NCBI GenBank assembly: GCA_019801415.1
Contig: JAHVJD010000005.1
Coordinates: 186,001 to 250,000 of the forward strand
Length of the DNA stretch: 64,000 nucleotides
Direction of reading: 5' to 3'
Source of the DNA: Nocardioides marinus
Lineage (GTDB): Bacteria; Pseudomonadota; Alphaproteobacteria; Rhodobacterales; Rhodobacteraceae
Each line of letters begins with the position of its first letter. The stretch's first letter is position 1. Shown in pieces: positions 18,111-27,802 of this stretch. The translations under genes and the position numbers were made by a program. The notes under the pieces were generated by a model. That model had not been told where the DNA came from, searched no databases, and saw only the letters and a list, made by a program, of their open reading frames with translations.

Positions 18111-18959
18111 ATGCGCCAGCAGCTTATTCTCTCCGCGACCCTGGCCGGGGCGCTGGTCTTGTCGGCCTGCGCGGACAAGGCGGATGAAACCGTCGAGCGG
18201 GCCTTTCAGGACGTCAATGTCATCGATGAAAGCAACCTCAACGACGTGATGCTGACCGTCGCCGATCCCAATGAGGCGGTCACCTACTTCCAGCGCGCGC
18301 TCAAGGACAATCCGGATCGCATCGATCTGCACCGTGGTCTGGCCCATTCACTGATCCGGGCCAAGCGCACGACCGAGGGCGCCGCCGCCTGGAAGAAGGT
18401 CGTCGCGATGGCAGGTGCCACCAGCGAGGATCGCGTGCAGCTAGCGGGGGCCCTCGTGCGCAGCGGCGACTGGGACGGCGCCAAGGCGCAACTGGACGCC
18501 GTGCCGCCGACGCATGAAACCTACGAGCGCTACCGGCTCGAAGCGATGGTGGCCGACGCGGCACGGGACTGGAAGCGCGCCGACAGCTTCTACGAAATCG
18601 CGACCGGGCTGACGACGACACCTGCAAAGGTGATGAACAACTGGGGCTACTCCAAGCTGACCCGGGGCGATTTCGCCGATGCCGAGCGGCTGTTTGGCGA
18701 AGCGATCCGCCAGGACCAGAGCCTGTTCACCGCCAAGAACAACCTTGTTCTGGCCCGCGGCGCGCAGCGCAATTACACCCTGCCGGTGATCCCGATGGAT
18801 CAGACCGAACGGGCGCTGCTGCTGCACACCTTGGCACTGTCGGCTGTCAAACAGGGGGATGTCACCACCGGTGAGAACCTGCTGCGCGAAGCCATCGACA
18901 CCCACCCGCAGCATTTCGAGGAAGCCGCCCGGTCTCTGGCCGCATTGGAAGGCGGCTGA
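18111..18959 (+). CDS. Second TPR lipoprotein of the Tad locus
   Basis: A 282-residue lipoprotein with signal peptide and lipobox LVLSAC (Cys20). It has at least four TPR-like repeats, for example PNEAVTYFQRALKDNPDRID near 55 and GDFADAERLFGEAIRQDQSL near 185. It follows TadD by 29 bases with ribosome site AAAGGA. It resembles TadD and may be a diverged paralogue with a separate role in secretin assembly. Many Rhodobacterales Tad loci carry such a pair. Confidence 0.82.
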   Translation: MRQQLILSATLAGALVLSACADKADETVERAFQDVNVIDESNLNDVMLTVADPNEAVTYFQRALKDNPDRIDLHRGLAHSLIRAKRTTEGAAAWKKVVAMAGATSEDRVQLAGALVRSGDWDGAKAQLDAVPPTHETYERYRLEAMVADAARDWKRADSFYEIATGLTTTPAKVMNNWGYSKLTRGDFADAERLFGEAIRQDQSLFTAKNNLVLARGAQRNYTLPVIPMDQTERALLLHTLALSAVKQGDVTTGENLLREAIDTHPQHFEEAARSLAALEGG

Positions 18960-18962
18960 TTC

Positions 18963-19460
18963 ATGCAGTTCCCGGCCCATGCCGCGATGTGGTTTTTGCC
19001 CTTCGTCTTGCCACTGTGCTACGCGGTGGCGCTGACCGACCTGCGTGGCATGCGCATCCCCAACTGGGCGGTGGACAGCCTCGGCGTGATCTTCATCCTC
19101 GGCGGCGCGATGTTGATGCCCACTTGGGTCAGCTATGGCTGGCAACTGTTGCATCTGCCGGTCGGAATCGCGCTGGGGTTCCTGTTCTACGCCGCAGGTG
19201 CCGTGGGCGCCGGGGACGCCAAATTCGCTGGCGCGGCGGCCCCCTTCTTTTCCATCGGCGACCTGCGACTGTTGCTGGTCATCTTTGCGGCGGTGCTGCT
19301 GGCGGGCTTTGCCGCCCACCGGATCGCGAAACACACGCGGCTGCGCCAGCTGGCACCGCATTGGCAAAGCTGGGAGACCGGCAAGAGCTTCCCCATGGGC
19401 CTGTGCCTCGGCGCGACGCTGGCACTGTACCTGATCCTCGCGGCATTCTACGGGCGCTGA
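18963..19460 (+). CDS. cpaA: Prepilin peptidase CpaA/TadV
   Basis: Inner-membrane aspartyl protease that trims the pilins after the conserved Gly. The 165-residue protein is mostly hydrophobic with about five to six membrane segments. The two catalytic aspartates are in TDLRGMRIPN (D near residue 25) and GAGDAKF (D near 81). This is the short TadV type without the methyltransferase domain. The gene is the last of the Tad structural set here, whereas in Caulobacter it directly follows pilA. Confidence 0.92.
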   Translation: MQFPAHAAMWFLPFVLPLCYAVALTDLRGMRIPNWAVDSLGVIFILGGAMLMPTWVSYGWQLLHLPVGIALGFLFYAAGAVGAGDAKFAGAAAPFFSIGDLRLLLVIFAAVLLAGFAAHRIAKHTRLRQLAPHWQSWETGKSFPMGLCLGATLALYLILAAFYGR

Positions 19461-19583
19461 CGCTGCCGCTTTCGCGGAAATGCTACAGCGCCGCCCCGCT
19501 GTTGCCACAGTCCTGACTAACCTGTTGCCAACCCCGTTTCCGTTTGCGGGGTCCGACCCGGTAGCAGCGACAAGGCAACGCCC

Positions 19584-20891
19584 ATGAACATGCAAAACGT
19601 CACCGTCACCGCGCCGCCCCCACCCAAGGGGCTGGAACAGATGCAGCTGCCGCTGGTGATGATGCGGGATATCCTGCTGAAAACCATCTTCCGCAAGAAC
19701 GTCGAAACCGTCTCCGAGATCGCCGCCGCCATCTGCCTGCCCGCCTCCGTCACCCAAGAGCTGGTCGATATCGCCCGCGAACAGAAGCTGCTGGAGGCCA
19801 CCGGCACGCTGAACGCCAACAGCGGCAACGAGATGGGCTATCAGCTGACCGATGCGGGCAAGGCGCGCGCATTGGATGCGCTGAGCCAGTCCGAGTATTT
19901 CGGCGCCATGCCGGTGCCGCTGGCGGTCTACAGCGAGCAGGTCAAGCGCCAGTCGATCCGCAACATCCAGGTCACCCGCCAGCAACTGACCAGCGCCATG
20001 GGACACCTGGTGCTGCCCGACAGCCTGCTGGATCACCTCGGCCCCGCGGTCAGCGCCGGGCGCTCGATCCTGATGTATGGCCCGCCGGGCAACGGTAAAT
20101 CCTCGATCTCCAACGGCATCCGCGACGCGCTGGGGGACAACATCTATGTGCCGCGCGCCATCGAATACGCAGGCCAGGTCATCACCGTCTATGACCCCAT
20201 CGTGCATACCGAAGTGGCGCAGGAACCCGAAGACCCCAATTCCCTGCGCCGCCGCCGCCGCTTTGATGAACGCTACGTGCTGTGCCAGCGCCCCACCGTG
20301 ATCACCGGGGGCGAACTGTCGCTCGAGATGCTGGACCTGGTCTACAACCCCACCGCGCGCACTTATCAGGCGCCGCTGCAGCTGAAATCCACCGGCGGCA
20401 TCTTCATCGTCGACGACCTCGGCCGCCAGGCAGAGCCGCCGCAGGCGCTGGTCAACCGCTGGATCGTGCCGCTGGAGGAAAGCAAGGACATCCTGGCGCT
20501 GCAATCGGGCGAAAAATTCGAGGTGCCGTTTGACACGCTGGTGATCTTTTCCACCAACTTCCACCCGAATGAGATTTTCGACCAGGCGGCGCTGCGGCGG
20601 ATCTTCTTCAAGATCAAGATCGACGGGCCGAACCAGGAAAACTTCCTCAAGATCTTTGCCATGGTCGCCCGCAAAAAAGGAATGCCGCTGGATGAAGCCT
20701 CGCTGGTGCACCTGCTGAAACAGAGATACCCCGAGATCAACAACATCTATTCCAACTACCAGCCGGTGTTCCTGATCGACCAGATGATCGCGATCTGCGA
20801 TTTCGAGGGCATCCCCTACCAGATGACGCCGGATCTGATCGACCGGGCCTGGGCCAACATGTTCGTGAAGGACGAAACCATCGTGAAATGA
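19584..20891 (+). CDS. AAA ATPase linked to the Tad locus
   Basis: A 435-residue AAA-type ATPase of unknown role. Residues 25-100 look like a winged-helix domain (LLKTIFRKNVETVSEIAAAI, then MGYQLTDAGKARALDAL). Walker A is GPPGNGKSS at 166-174 and Walker B GGIFIVDDLGR near 268-278. A sensor-like VIFSTNFHPNEIFD and the arginine-rich RRRRRFDERY are also visible. It begins 123 bases after the prepilin peptidase, on the same strand, and such genes recur beside Tad loci in Rhodobacterales. It could remodel or position the pilus machine, or be a regulator. The function is not known. Confidence 0.8.
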   Translation: MNMQNVTVTAPPPPKGLEQMQLPLVMMRDILLKTIFRKNVETVSEIAAAICLPASVTQELVDIAREQKLLEATGTLNANSGNEMGYQLTDAGKARALDALSQSEYFGAMPVPLAVYSEQVKRQSIRNIQVTRQQLTSAMGHLVLPDSLLDHLGPAVSAGRSILMYGPPGNGKSSISNGIRDALGDNIYVPRAIEYAGQVITVYDPIVHTEVAQEPEDPNSLRRRRRFDERYVLCQRPTVITGGELSLEMLDLVYNPTARTYQAPLQLKSTGGIFIVDDLGRQAEPPQALVNRWIVPLEESKDILALQSGEKFEVPFDTLVIFSTNFHPNEIFDQAALRRIFFKIKIDGPNQENFLKIFAMVARKKGMPLDEASLVHLLKQRYPEINNIYSNYQPVFLIDQMIAICDFEGIPYQMTPDLIDRAWANMFVKDETIVK

Positions 20892-20967
20892 CCATCGCGC
20901 GACATTTTTTGATGACTTTGGGCGAAACCCTTTAGCAAAGCCCTGCGGCAGTGCCTACATCTGGTGG

Positions 20968-23385
20968 ATGTTCGATTTGCCGCCCGCCCTTCATGACTGG
21001 TTTGCCGCCAAAGGCTGGTCCATCCACCCGCACCAGCAGGCCATGCTGGAGCGCGCGGACCAGCCTTGCACCCTGCTGATCGCACCGACCGGCGGTGGCA
21101 AGACCATGGCCGGCTTCCTGCCCACGCTGGCCGAGCTCGCTGATGGCCGTCACGAGGGGCTGCACACGCTCTACATTTCGCCGCTGAAGGCCTTGGCAGC
21201 CGACATCAAGCGCAACCTGCGCACCCCGGTCGAGGAGATCGGCCTGCCCATCCGCATTGACGACCGCACCGGCGACACACCCGCCTCCCGCAGGCGCCGT
21301 CAGCGGGCCGATCCGCCGCATATCCTGCTGACCACCCCCGAAAGCCTGGCACTGCTGATTTCCTACCCAGATGCCGAGCGCACCTTCCGCGGGTTGCAAC
21401 GGGTGGTGGTGGACGAAATTCACGCCTTGGCGGAAAGCAAGCGCGGCGATCAGCTGATGCTGGCACTGGCCCGGTTGCAGACGCTGTGCCCGAACCTCCG
21501 CCGGGTGGGGCTTTCGGCCACCGTGGACGATCCGCAGGCCATCGCACAATACCTCGCCCACCACCCGCAGCCTTGCGAAATCCTGCTCGCCGACCCCGGC
21601 CCCGCCCCCGACATCCGCATGCTGGAAACGGAGGAAGCCCCGCCCTGGGCCGGCGGCGGCGCGGCATATGCCATCCCGGCCGTGATGCAGCAGATCAAGG
21701 CGCACCGGACCACGCTGATCTTCCACAACACCCGCGCCCAGGCCGAGATCTTCTTTCGCAACCTCTGGCTCGCCAATGACGACGCCCTGCCGATCGGCAT
21801 CCACCACGGCTCGCTTGACCGCACCCAACGCGAGCGGGTCGAGGCGGCAATGGTCCGCGGAGAGCTGCGCGCCGTCATCTGCACCGGCTCGCTCGACCTT
21901 GGCATCGACTGGGGCGATTTGGATCTGGTCATCCAGGTTGGGGCGCCCAAGAACGTGAAACGGCTGGTGCAGCGGATCGGCCGCGCCAACCACCGCTACA
22001 ACGCCCCCTCCAAGGCGCTGCTGGTGCCCGCCAACCGCTTCGAGGTGGTCGAATGCCGCGCCGCGCTGGAGGCGGTGCGCGATAACGATTTGGACGGCAG
22101 CCCACGCGGTCCCGGCCCGCGGGACGTACTGTGTCAGCATATCCTGATCACCGCCTGCGGCGGCCCCTTCGATGCCGATGCGCTCTTCGGCGAAGTCACC
22201 AGCGCGGGCGCTTACGCGGCACTGTCCCGCGCCGAATTCGATGCCTGCCTCGGGTTCTGCGCCACCGGCGGCTATGCGCTGCGCGCCTATGACCGCTGGC
22301 AGCGGCTGCAGCAGCGCGCCGACGGACGCTGGCAGCTGCGCGACCCGCGCGCCGCCGCCCGCATCCGCATGAACCTCGGCACCATTCAGGACGCCGACCT
22401 GATCAAGGTGCGCCTGAAACGCAGCCGCGGCGGCAAGCCGCTGGGCGAGGTGGAGGAAGCCTTCGCTGCCACCCTCACCCCCGGCGACACCTTCCTGATC
22501 GGCGGCCAGACCGTGCGCTACGAATCCTTGCGCGAGATGACGGTGGAGGTCACCCGCAACGCTGGCAAAAAGCCCAAGATCGCGGTGTTCTCCGGCACCA
22601 AATTCGCAACCTCCACCCAGCTCAGCCACCGCATTCTGGAGATGTTCCGCCAGGACAGCTGGCCCGACCTGCCCCGCCATACCGCCGAATGGCTGGCCCT
22701 GCAGCGCGAGGTCTCCGAACTTCCCCGCGCCGGATCGCTGCTGATCGAAAGCTTCCCGCACCAAGGCCGCGCGCACCTCTGCATCTACGGCTTTGCCGGG
22801 CGCAACGCGCAGCAGACGCTCGGCCTGCTGCTCACCAAGCGGATGGAGGAGCTGGGCCTCGACCCCTTGGGCTTTGTCGCCACCGATTACGCCACCCTGA
22901 TCTGGGGGCTGCAAGAGGTCACTGATCCCGCACCGCTGTTCGAGCCGCGCGCCCTGCGTGACGGGCTGGAGGGCTGGCTTGCCGGCAACGCGGTGATGAA
23001 ACGCGCGTTTCGTGGTGCCGCCACCATCGCGGGCCTCATAGAACGCAACACCCCGGGCGCCCGCAAGAACGGGCGGCAGGCGACGTTCTCCTCCGACATC
23101 CTGTATGACACGCTGCGCAGGTACGACCCCGATCACCTGCTGCTGGACATCACCCGCGAGGAGGCCCTGCACGGGCTGGTCGATTTTGGCCGGATCGAGG
23201 AGATGCTCGACAGGATCAACGGGCGGATCACGCTGCGGCGGCTGCAGCGGATCTCGCCGCTGGCAGCGCCGCTGCTGCTGGAGATGGGCAAGGTCCCGGT
23301 CAAAGGCGCAGCGCAGGAAAAGCTGCTGCAGCAGGAGGCCGCAGCGCTGATGCGGCAATCCGGACTGGACCGGCTGCCGCAATGA
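20968..23385 (+). CDS. Ligase-associated DEXH-box helicase
   Basis: An 805-residue superfamily 2 helicase of the Lhr-like, ligase-associated DNA-damage-response family. Walker A APTGGGKT is at residues 39-46, the DEIH box (VVVDEIHAL) near 150, and the SAT-like motif GLSATV near 178. Motif VI is QRIGRANHRYN near 335. The long C-terminal part holds the winged-helix and Lhr core domains. In many proteobacteria this gene accompanies an ATP-dependent DNA ligase, an exonuclease and PdeM; here only PdeM follows, 37 bases away. The presumed substrate is damaged DNA. Confidence 0.92.
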   Translation: MFDLPPALHDWFAAKGWSIHPHQQAMLERADQPCTLLIAPTGGGKTMAGFLPTLAELADGRHEGLHTLYISPLKALAADIKRNLRTPVEEIGLPIRIDDRTGDTPASRRRRQRADPPHILLTTPESLALLISYPDAERTFRGLQRVVVDEIHALAESKRGDQLMLALARLQTLCPNLRRVGLSATVDDPQAIAQYLAHHPQPCEILLADPGPAPDIRMLETEEAPPWAGGGAAYAIPAVMQQIKAHRTTLIFHNTRAQAEIFFRNLWLANDDALPIGIHHGSLDRTQRERVEAAMVRGELRAVICTGSLDLGIDWGDLDLVIQVGAPKNVKRLVQRIGRANHRYNAPSKALLVPANRFEVVECRAALEAVRDNDLDGSPRGPGPRDVLCQHILITACGGPFDADALFGEVTSAGAYAALSRAEFDACLGFCATGGYALRAYDRWQRLQQRADGRWQLRDPRAAARIRMNLGTIQDADLIKVRLKRSRGGKPLGEVEEAFAATLTPGDTFLIGGQTVRYESLREMTVEVTRNAGKKPKIAVFSGTKFATSTQLSHRILEMFRQDSWPDLPRHTAEWLALQREVSELPRAGSLLIESFPHQGRAHLCIYGFAGRNAQQTLGLLLTKRMEELGLDPLGFVATDYATLIWGLQEVTDPAPLFEPRALRDGLEGWLAGNAVMKRAFRGAATIAGLIERNTPGARKNGRQATFSSDILYDTLRRYDPDHLLLDITREEALHGLVDFGRIEEMLDRINGRITLRRLQRISPLAAPLLLEMGKVPVKGAAQEKLLQQEAAALMRQSGLDRLPQ

Positions 23386-23422
23386 CCCTTGCCTGTGGCG
23401 CGGCGCGCGGTAAGACCAGCTT

Positions 23423-24073
23423 ATGACCGGATATGATTTCACCCTCGCAGGCGCCCGCCTCACAGCCCTGGCCAGCGGCGCGCTCTGGTGGGCGGATCAC
23501 CGTCTGCTCTGCGTCTCCGACCTGCACTTGGGAAAGTCCGAACGCCACGCCCGGTGCGGCGGCAGCCCCCTGCCCCCCTACGAGGGACGCGACACGCTGC
23601 GGCGGCTGGAAACGCTGGTGACCGCGCTGGATCCGGCAACCGTGGTTTGCCTTGGCGACAGCTTTGACGATGATGCCGCAGTCCGCGCCCTGCCTGCGGA
23701 GGAGCTGGACCAGTTGCGCAGCCTCATGATCCGCCGCCGCTGGATCTGGATCGAGGGCAACCACGACCCCGCCCCGGTGGCCTTCGGCGGCGAAACCCTG
23801 GCCGAGCTTGCCTGCGGCCCGCTGACCTTCCGCCATATCGCCGCCCCTGCCGCCAGGGCCGAGGTCTCCGGCCACTACCACCCCAAGGCGCGGCTGCGCA
23901 GCGCCGCGCGCCCCTGCTTCCTGCTCGACCGCTCCCGTCTGATCCTGCCCGCCTTCGGCACCTACACCGGCGGCTTGCGCAGCAGTGCCCCCGCGCTGAC
24001 CGCGCTGATGGCACCGGACGCGCTGGCCATCCTGACCGGCCCGACGGCGCTGCCGGTGCCGATGCCGCGCTGA
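23423..24073 (+). CDS. pdeM: Ligase-associated endonuclease PdeM
   Basis: Calcineurin-like metallophosphoesterase of 216 residues, the usual partner of the upstream helicase. The metal motifs are DLHLGKSERHA near residue 34, GDSFDD near 74, GNHDP near 112 and GHYHPKA near 152, covering the expected Asp, Asn and His ligands. It is expected to nick or trim DNA ends in the cytoplasm. It forms a two-gene unit with the helicase. The family assignment is firm; the precise substrate is not. Confidence 0.9.
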   Translation: MTGYDFTLAGARLTALASGALWWADHRLLCVSDLHLGKSERHARCGGSPLPPYEGRDTLRRLETLVTALDPATVVCLGDSFDDDAAVRALPAEELDQLRSLMIRRRWIWIEGNHDPAPVAFGGETLAELACGPLTFRHIAAPAARAEVSGHYHPKARLRSAARPCFLLDRSRLILPAFGTYTGGLRSSAPALTALMAPDALAILTGPTALPVPMPR

Positions 24074-24147
24074 CTGCCGCAGCGTCACTTCCTGCGCACC
24101 ACCACCGGTCCTCTATGCTGCGCGTACAGCAGCAAAAGGACCTTGCA

Positions 24148-24555
24148 ATGGAAGACCGAATCCGCAGCAGCTTTGCCAGGCAAAGCATGATGCAGACCCT
24201 GGGCGCAGAGATTGCCAGCGTTTCGACGGGCGAAGTCGTCATCACCGCCCCGATCCTGCCCGGCAGCCGCCAGCAGCACGATGTCGCCCATGCCGCCCTC
24301 AGCTTTGCCATCGGCGACACCGCCGCGGGCTATGCGGCGCTCACGGTCATGCCGGAAGATCACGAGGTGATGACCGCGGAGATGAAGATCAACCTTCTGG
24401 CCCCCGGCGCCGGGGACATGCTGCGCGCCACCGGCCGCGTCATCAAACCCGGTCGCCGCCTGGTCATCGTCACCGCAGAGGTCCATGCCCTCACCAAAGG
24501 CGAAGAAAAGCTGATCGCCCTCTTGCAGGGCACGATGGTGCCCGTGGCAGCCTGA
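24148..24555 (+). CDS. PaaI-family hotdog thioesterase
   Basis: A 135-residue single-domain hotdog protein. The motif HDVAHAALSFAIGDTAAGYAA with the conserved acidic residue on the central helix, and TAEMKINLLAP, are typical of PaaI/YbdB-like acyl-CoA thioesterases. The ATG at 24148 was chosen because AAAGGA lies before it; an earlier ATG at 24115 lacks one. It follows pdeM on the same strand by 74 bases. The acyl substrate cannot be told. Confidence 0.85.
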   Translation: MEDRIRSSFARQSMMQTLGAEIASVSTGEVVITAPILPGSRQQHDVAHAALSFAIGDTAAGYAALTVMPEDHEVMTAEMKINLLAPGAGDMLRATGRVIKPGRRLVIVTAEVHALTKGEEKLIALLQGTMVPVAA

Positions 24556-24576
24556 CGCCGCCGGACTTTCATATTT

Positions 24577-24613
24577 CCAAAAAATACTCCCGCCGGAGGC
24601 GGTCCGGCGGGAG
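24577..24613 (-). terminator. Rho-independent terminator of folD
   Basis: CTCCCGCCGGA pairs perfectly with TCCGGCGGGAG around a five-base loop. On the minus strand it is followed by TATTTTTT, so it ends the fhs-chorismate mutase-folD transcript. It lies between convergent genes and may also slow plus-strand reading. Confidence 0.85.
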
Positions 24614-24644
24614 CATCAATGTCAGACAACTCTGTTCTGCGACC

Positions 24645-25535
24645 TCAGGCAGTCAGCCCTTCCGGCTCCGCCAGGTTGTTGGCGCGGCAGCAGGCAGTGA
24701 CGGTATTGGCCAGCAGGCAGGCAATGGTCATCGGGCCGACGCCGCCCGGCACCGGGGTGATGGCGCCTGCGCGCTCGGCTGCCGAGGCGAAATCCACATC
24801 GCCAACCAGCACGTTCTTGCCGTCACGTTCGATGCGGTTGATGCCCACGTCGATGACGGTGGCGCCTTCCTTGATCCAGTCGCCCGGCACCATTTCCGGG
24901 CGGCCCACCGCGGCCACCACGATGTCGGCGCGGCGCACCACATCCGGCAGATCCTTGGTGCGGCTGTGCGCGATGGTCACAGTGCAGCTGTCACCCAGCA
25001 GCAGCTGCGCCATCGGCTTGCCCACGATGTTGGAGCGGCCGATCACAACCGCGTCCATGCCCGACAGCGAGCCATGGTGGTCGCGCAGCATCATCAGGCA
25101 GCCCAGCGGGGTGCAGGGCACCATGCTCTTCTGCCCGGTGCCCAGAAGGCCAACGTTGGAAATGTGGAAACCGTCCACGTCCTTTTCCGGCGCGATCGAG
25201 TTGATCACCAGATCCTCGTCCAGGTGCTTGGGCAGCGGCAGCTGCACCAGGATGCCATGCACGGCGGGATCATTGTTCAGCTGATCGATCAGCGCCAGCA
25301 GGTCAGCCTCGGAGGTATCCGCCTCCAGCTTGTGCTCGAAAGAGTTCATGCCGACCTCGACGGTCTGCTTGCCCTTGGAGCGCACATAGACCTGGCTCGC
25401 CGGGTCCTCGCCCACCAGCACCACGGCCAGACCGGGGGTAATCCCGTGGTCCTGTTTCAGCCGCGCCACATGCTCGGCCACCTGGCCACGCACCTTGGCC
25501 GCAAAGGCCTTGCCGTCAATCAACGTTGCAGTCAT
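24645..25535 (-). CDS. folD: Methylenetetrahydrofolate dehydrogenase/cyclohydrolase
   Basis: Bifunctional cytoplasmic enzyme interconverting 5,10-methylene-, 5,10-methenyl- and 10-formyl-tetrahydrofolate with NADP. The 296-residue length is standard. Visible motifs: [14 protein letters not shown] with the catalytic Lys near residue 55, [10 protein letters not shown] near 100, [17 protein letters not shown] of the Rossmann NADP site near 165, and [12 protein letters not shown] near 265. GGAAGAAATCAA before the ATG is a good ribosome site. It is the last gene of the fhs operon. Confidence 0.96.
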   Translation of the reverse strand: MTATLIDGKAFAAKVRGQVAEHVARLKQDHGITPGLAVVLVGEDPASQVYVRSKGKQTVEVGMNSFEHKLEADTSEADLLALIDQLNNDPAVHGILVQLPLPKHLDEDLVINSIAPEKDVDGFHISNVGLLGTGQKSMVPCTPLGCLMMLRDHHGSLSGMDAVVIGRSNIVGKPMAQLLLGDSCTVTIAHSRTKDLPDVVRRADIVVAAVGRPEMVPGDWIKEGATVIDVGINRIERDGKNVLVGDVDFASAAERAGAITPVPGGVGPMTIACLLANTVTACCRANNLAEPEGLTA

Positions 25536-25571
25536 TTGATTTCTTCCTTTCAGCCGCAGGCGCCAACCTGC

Positions 25572-25877
25572 CTACTCCTCCCGGATCACCCGCGCTTCGC
25601 GGGCGATCGACCATTCCACCAACTGCCGCCACAAGGCTTCGACCAAGGCAGGGTCCAACGCCTCGTCCTCTGCCGCGGCCCGGACCTTGGCGATCACATC
25701 TTCGACCCGGGCCGGGATGCGCGCGGGCCAGCCGTTTTCCTGCTTCAGCGCGATCGCCCGGTCGATATAGCCCGCCCGCTGCGCCAGCAACGCCACCAGC
25801 TTCCGGTCCAGAAGGTCAATCTGCGCCCTCAGGTCTTCCATCGAGGCGCAGTCTGCGGGTGGTGTCGGTTCGGTCAT
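25572..25877 (-). CDS. Chorismate mutase (AroQ type)
   Basis: A 101-residue all-helical protein of the AroQ class that converts chorismate to prephenate. The helix-1 pattern MEDLRAQIDLLDRKLVALLA followed by QRAGYIDRAIALK contains the conserved Arg, Asp and Lys of the active site. Helix 3 ends WRQLVEWSIAREARV. There is no signal peptide, so it is cytoplasmic. It sits between fhs and folD on the same strand, with 58 and 36 base gaps, and is probably cotranscribed with them. Why it shares an operon with folate genes is unclear. Confidence 0.85.
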   Translation of the reverse strand: MTEPTPPADCASMEDLRAQIDLLDRKLVALLAQRAGYIDRAIALKQENGWPARIPARVEDVIAKVRAAAEDEALDPALVEALWRQLVEWSIAREARVIREE

Positions 25878-25935
25878 CTCTCAAAACTCCAGCGGCCCGG
25901 ATTTCCCCGAGCCGCTGAATGTCGCAATTTCGGGC

Positions 25936-27612
25936 TTAGAACAAGCCTTCGATCTGACCTTCCGCATTCAGGCGGATGCTTTCCGCCGCAGGCGTGCGCG
26001 GCAGGCCCGGCATGGTCATGATCTCGCCGCAGACCACCACGATGAAGCCGGCACCGGCGGACAGGCGCACTTCACGCACCGGAACCGAGTGTCCGACCGG
26101 CGCGCCGCGCAAGCTCGGATCGGTCGAGAAGGAGTACTGGGTCTTGGCCATGCAGACCGGCAGGTGGCCGTAGCCCGCGTCTTCCCACTCGCGCAGCTGG
26201 TTGCGGATCTTGTTGTCCGCCAGCACCTCGTCGGCGCGGTAGATGCGCTTGGCGATGGTTTCGATCTTCTCGAACAGCGGCATGTCGTCCGGGTAGATCG
26301 GCGAGAAGTTCGCAGTACCGGAGTCGGCCAGGGCAACCACTTTCTCCGCCAGTTCGGCAGAGCCTTCAGAGCCCAGTTCCCAGTGGCGCGACAGCACCGC
26401 TTCGACGCCGTGGGAGGCGCAGTAATCCTTCACTGCCTGCACTTCGGCATCGGTGTCGGTGACGAAGTGGTTGATCGCGACCACCACCGGCACACCGAAG
26501 GATTTGACGTTCTCGATGTGGCGGCCGAGGTTGGCGCAACCGGAGTTCACGGCCTCGACGTTCTCGGCACCGAGGTCTGCCTTGGCAACGCCGCCGTTCA
26601 TCTTCATCGCGCGCACGGTGGCAACCAGCACAACCGCGGACGGCGCGATGCCTGCCTTGCGGCACTTGATGTTCATGAACTTCTCGGCGCCGAGATCCGC
26701 ACCGAAGCCCGCTTCAGTCACCACGTAGTCGGCAACTTTCAGCGCGGTCTTGGTGGCGATCACCGAGTTGCAGCCGTGTGCGATGTTGGCAAACGGGCCA
26801 CCGTGCACGAAGGCCGGGTTGTTTTCCAGCGTCTGCACCAGGTTCGGCTGCATCGCGTCCTTCAGCAGCACGGTCATCGCGCCTTCGGCCTTGATGTCGC
26901 GGCAGTAGACCGGGGTCTTGTCGCGGCGGTAGGCCACGATGATGTCGCCGAGGCGCTTTTCCAGGTCCTTGAGGTCGGTCGCGAGGCAGAGGATCGCCAT
27001 CACTTCGGAGGCCACGGTGATGTCAAAACCGGTTTCGCGCGGGAAGCCGTTGGACACGCCACCGAGCGACGCGGTGATCTGACGCAGGGCGCGGTCGTTC
27101 ATGTCGACCACGCGGCGCCATGCGACGCGGCGGATGTCGATTTCCTGCTCGTTGCCCCAGTAGATGTGGTTGTCGATCATCGCCGACAGCAGCGAGTGCG
27201 CCGAGGTGATGGCGTGGAAGTCACCGGTGAAGTGGAGGTTCATCTCCTCCATCGGCACGACCTGGGCGTAACCGCCACCTGCAGCGCCGCCCTTCATGCC
27301 GAAGTTCGGGCCGAGGCTCGCTTCGCGGATACAGATCATCGCGTTCTTGCCGATGCGGTTCAGACCATCGCCCAGACCCACGGTGGTGGTGGTCTTGCCT
27401 TCGCCCGCCGGGGTCGGGTTGATCGCAGTCACCAGGATCAGCTTGCCATCTTCGCGGTCCTGCACCGAGTTGATGAAGGACTGGCTGACCTTTGCCTTGT
27501 CGTGGCCATAGGGCAGCAGATCGTCGTTGGAGATGCCGATCTTTGCACCGATCTCCTGGATCGGCTTCTTGTTCGCCTCACGGGCGATCTCGATGTCACT
27601 CTTGTAGCTCAT
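25936..27612 (-). CDS. fhs: Formate--tetrahydrofolate ligase
   Basis: Uses ATP to join formate to tetrahydrofolate, giving 10-formyl-THF. At 558 residues it is full length. The nucleotide loop is [14 protein letters not shown] near residue 65; [12 protein letters not shown] and [11 protein letters not shown] are typical. The open frame starts 13 codons earlier, but the family N-terminus is [10 protein letters not shown] and AGGAA precedes that ATG. It heads a minus-strand operon with chorismate mutase and folD. In marine Rhodobacteraceae fhs-folD often serves oxidation of methyl groups from DMSP or glycine betaine; that link is inference. Confidence 0.96.
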   Translation of the reverse strand: MSYKSDIEIAREANKKPIQEIGAKIGISNDDLLPYGHDKAKVSQSFINSVQDREDGKLILVTAINPTPAGEGKTTTTVGLGDGLNRIGKNAMICIREASLGPNFGMKGGAAGGGYAQVVPMEEMNLHFTGDFHAITSAHSLLSAMIDNHIYWGNEQEIDIRRVAWRRVVDMNDRALRQITASLGGVSNGFPRETGFDITVASEVMAILCLATDLKDLEKRLGDIIVAYRRDKTPVYCRDIKAEGAMTVLLKDAMQPNLVQTLENNPAFVHGGPFANIAHGCNSVIATKTALKVADYVVTEAGFGADLGAEKFMNIKCRKAGIAPSAVVLVATVRAMKMNGGVAKADLGAENVEAVNSGCANLGRHIENVKSFGVPVVVAINHFVTDTDAEVQAVKDYCASHGVEAVLSRHWELGSEGSAELAEKVVALADSGTANFSPIYPDDMPLFEKIETIAKRIYRADEVLADNKIRNQLREWEDAGYGHLPVCMAKTQYSFSTDPSLRGAPVGHSVPVREVRLSAGAGFIVVVCGEIMTMPGLPRTPAAESIRLNAEGQIEGLF

Positions 27613-27802
27613 GGCAAGGTTCCTGCTGAGTTTGCATACAGTCGCCGGCACGCGGACGCCGGTTTCCTCGTAGACTTAGCCAATATGCGGCAAAAAGCGC
27701 GCATGATTTCCGACATTATCCTGCCTTGAAACGGCGTAGGCGCAATCGGTCGGCCGCGATAATCCCTCCCCGCGGCAGCTGGCATCGGTCAGGAAAGGGT
27801 GG

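Noticed and set aside
18441-20711. Minus-strand open frame of 756 codons
   Set aside because: Covers the prepilin peptidase and AAA ATPase on the other strand; both of those have clear motifs.
20932-23463. Minus-strand open frame of 843 codons
   Set aside because: Antisense of the DEXH helicase, which has all its motifs in the plus frame.
26089-27729. Plus-strand open frame of 546 codons
   Set aside because: Opposite strand of fhs; composition is shadow-like and no ribosome site or motif was found.
27613-27802. ZTP riboswitch upstream of fhs
   Set aside because: This motif often precedes fhs or folD, but the conserved pfl core could not be found in the leader.
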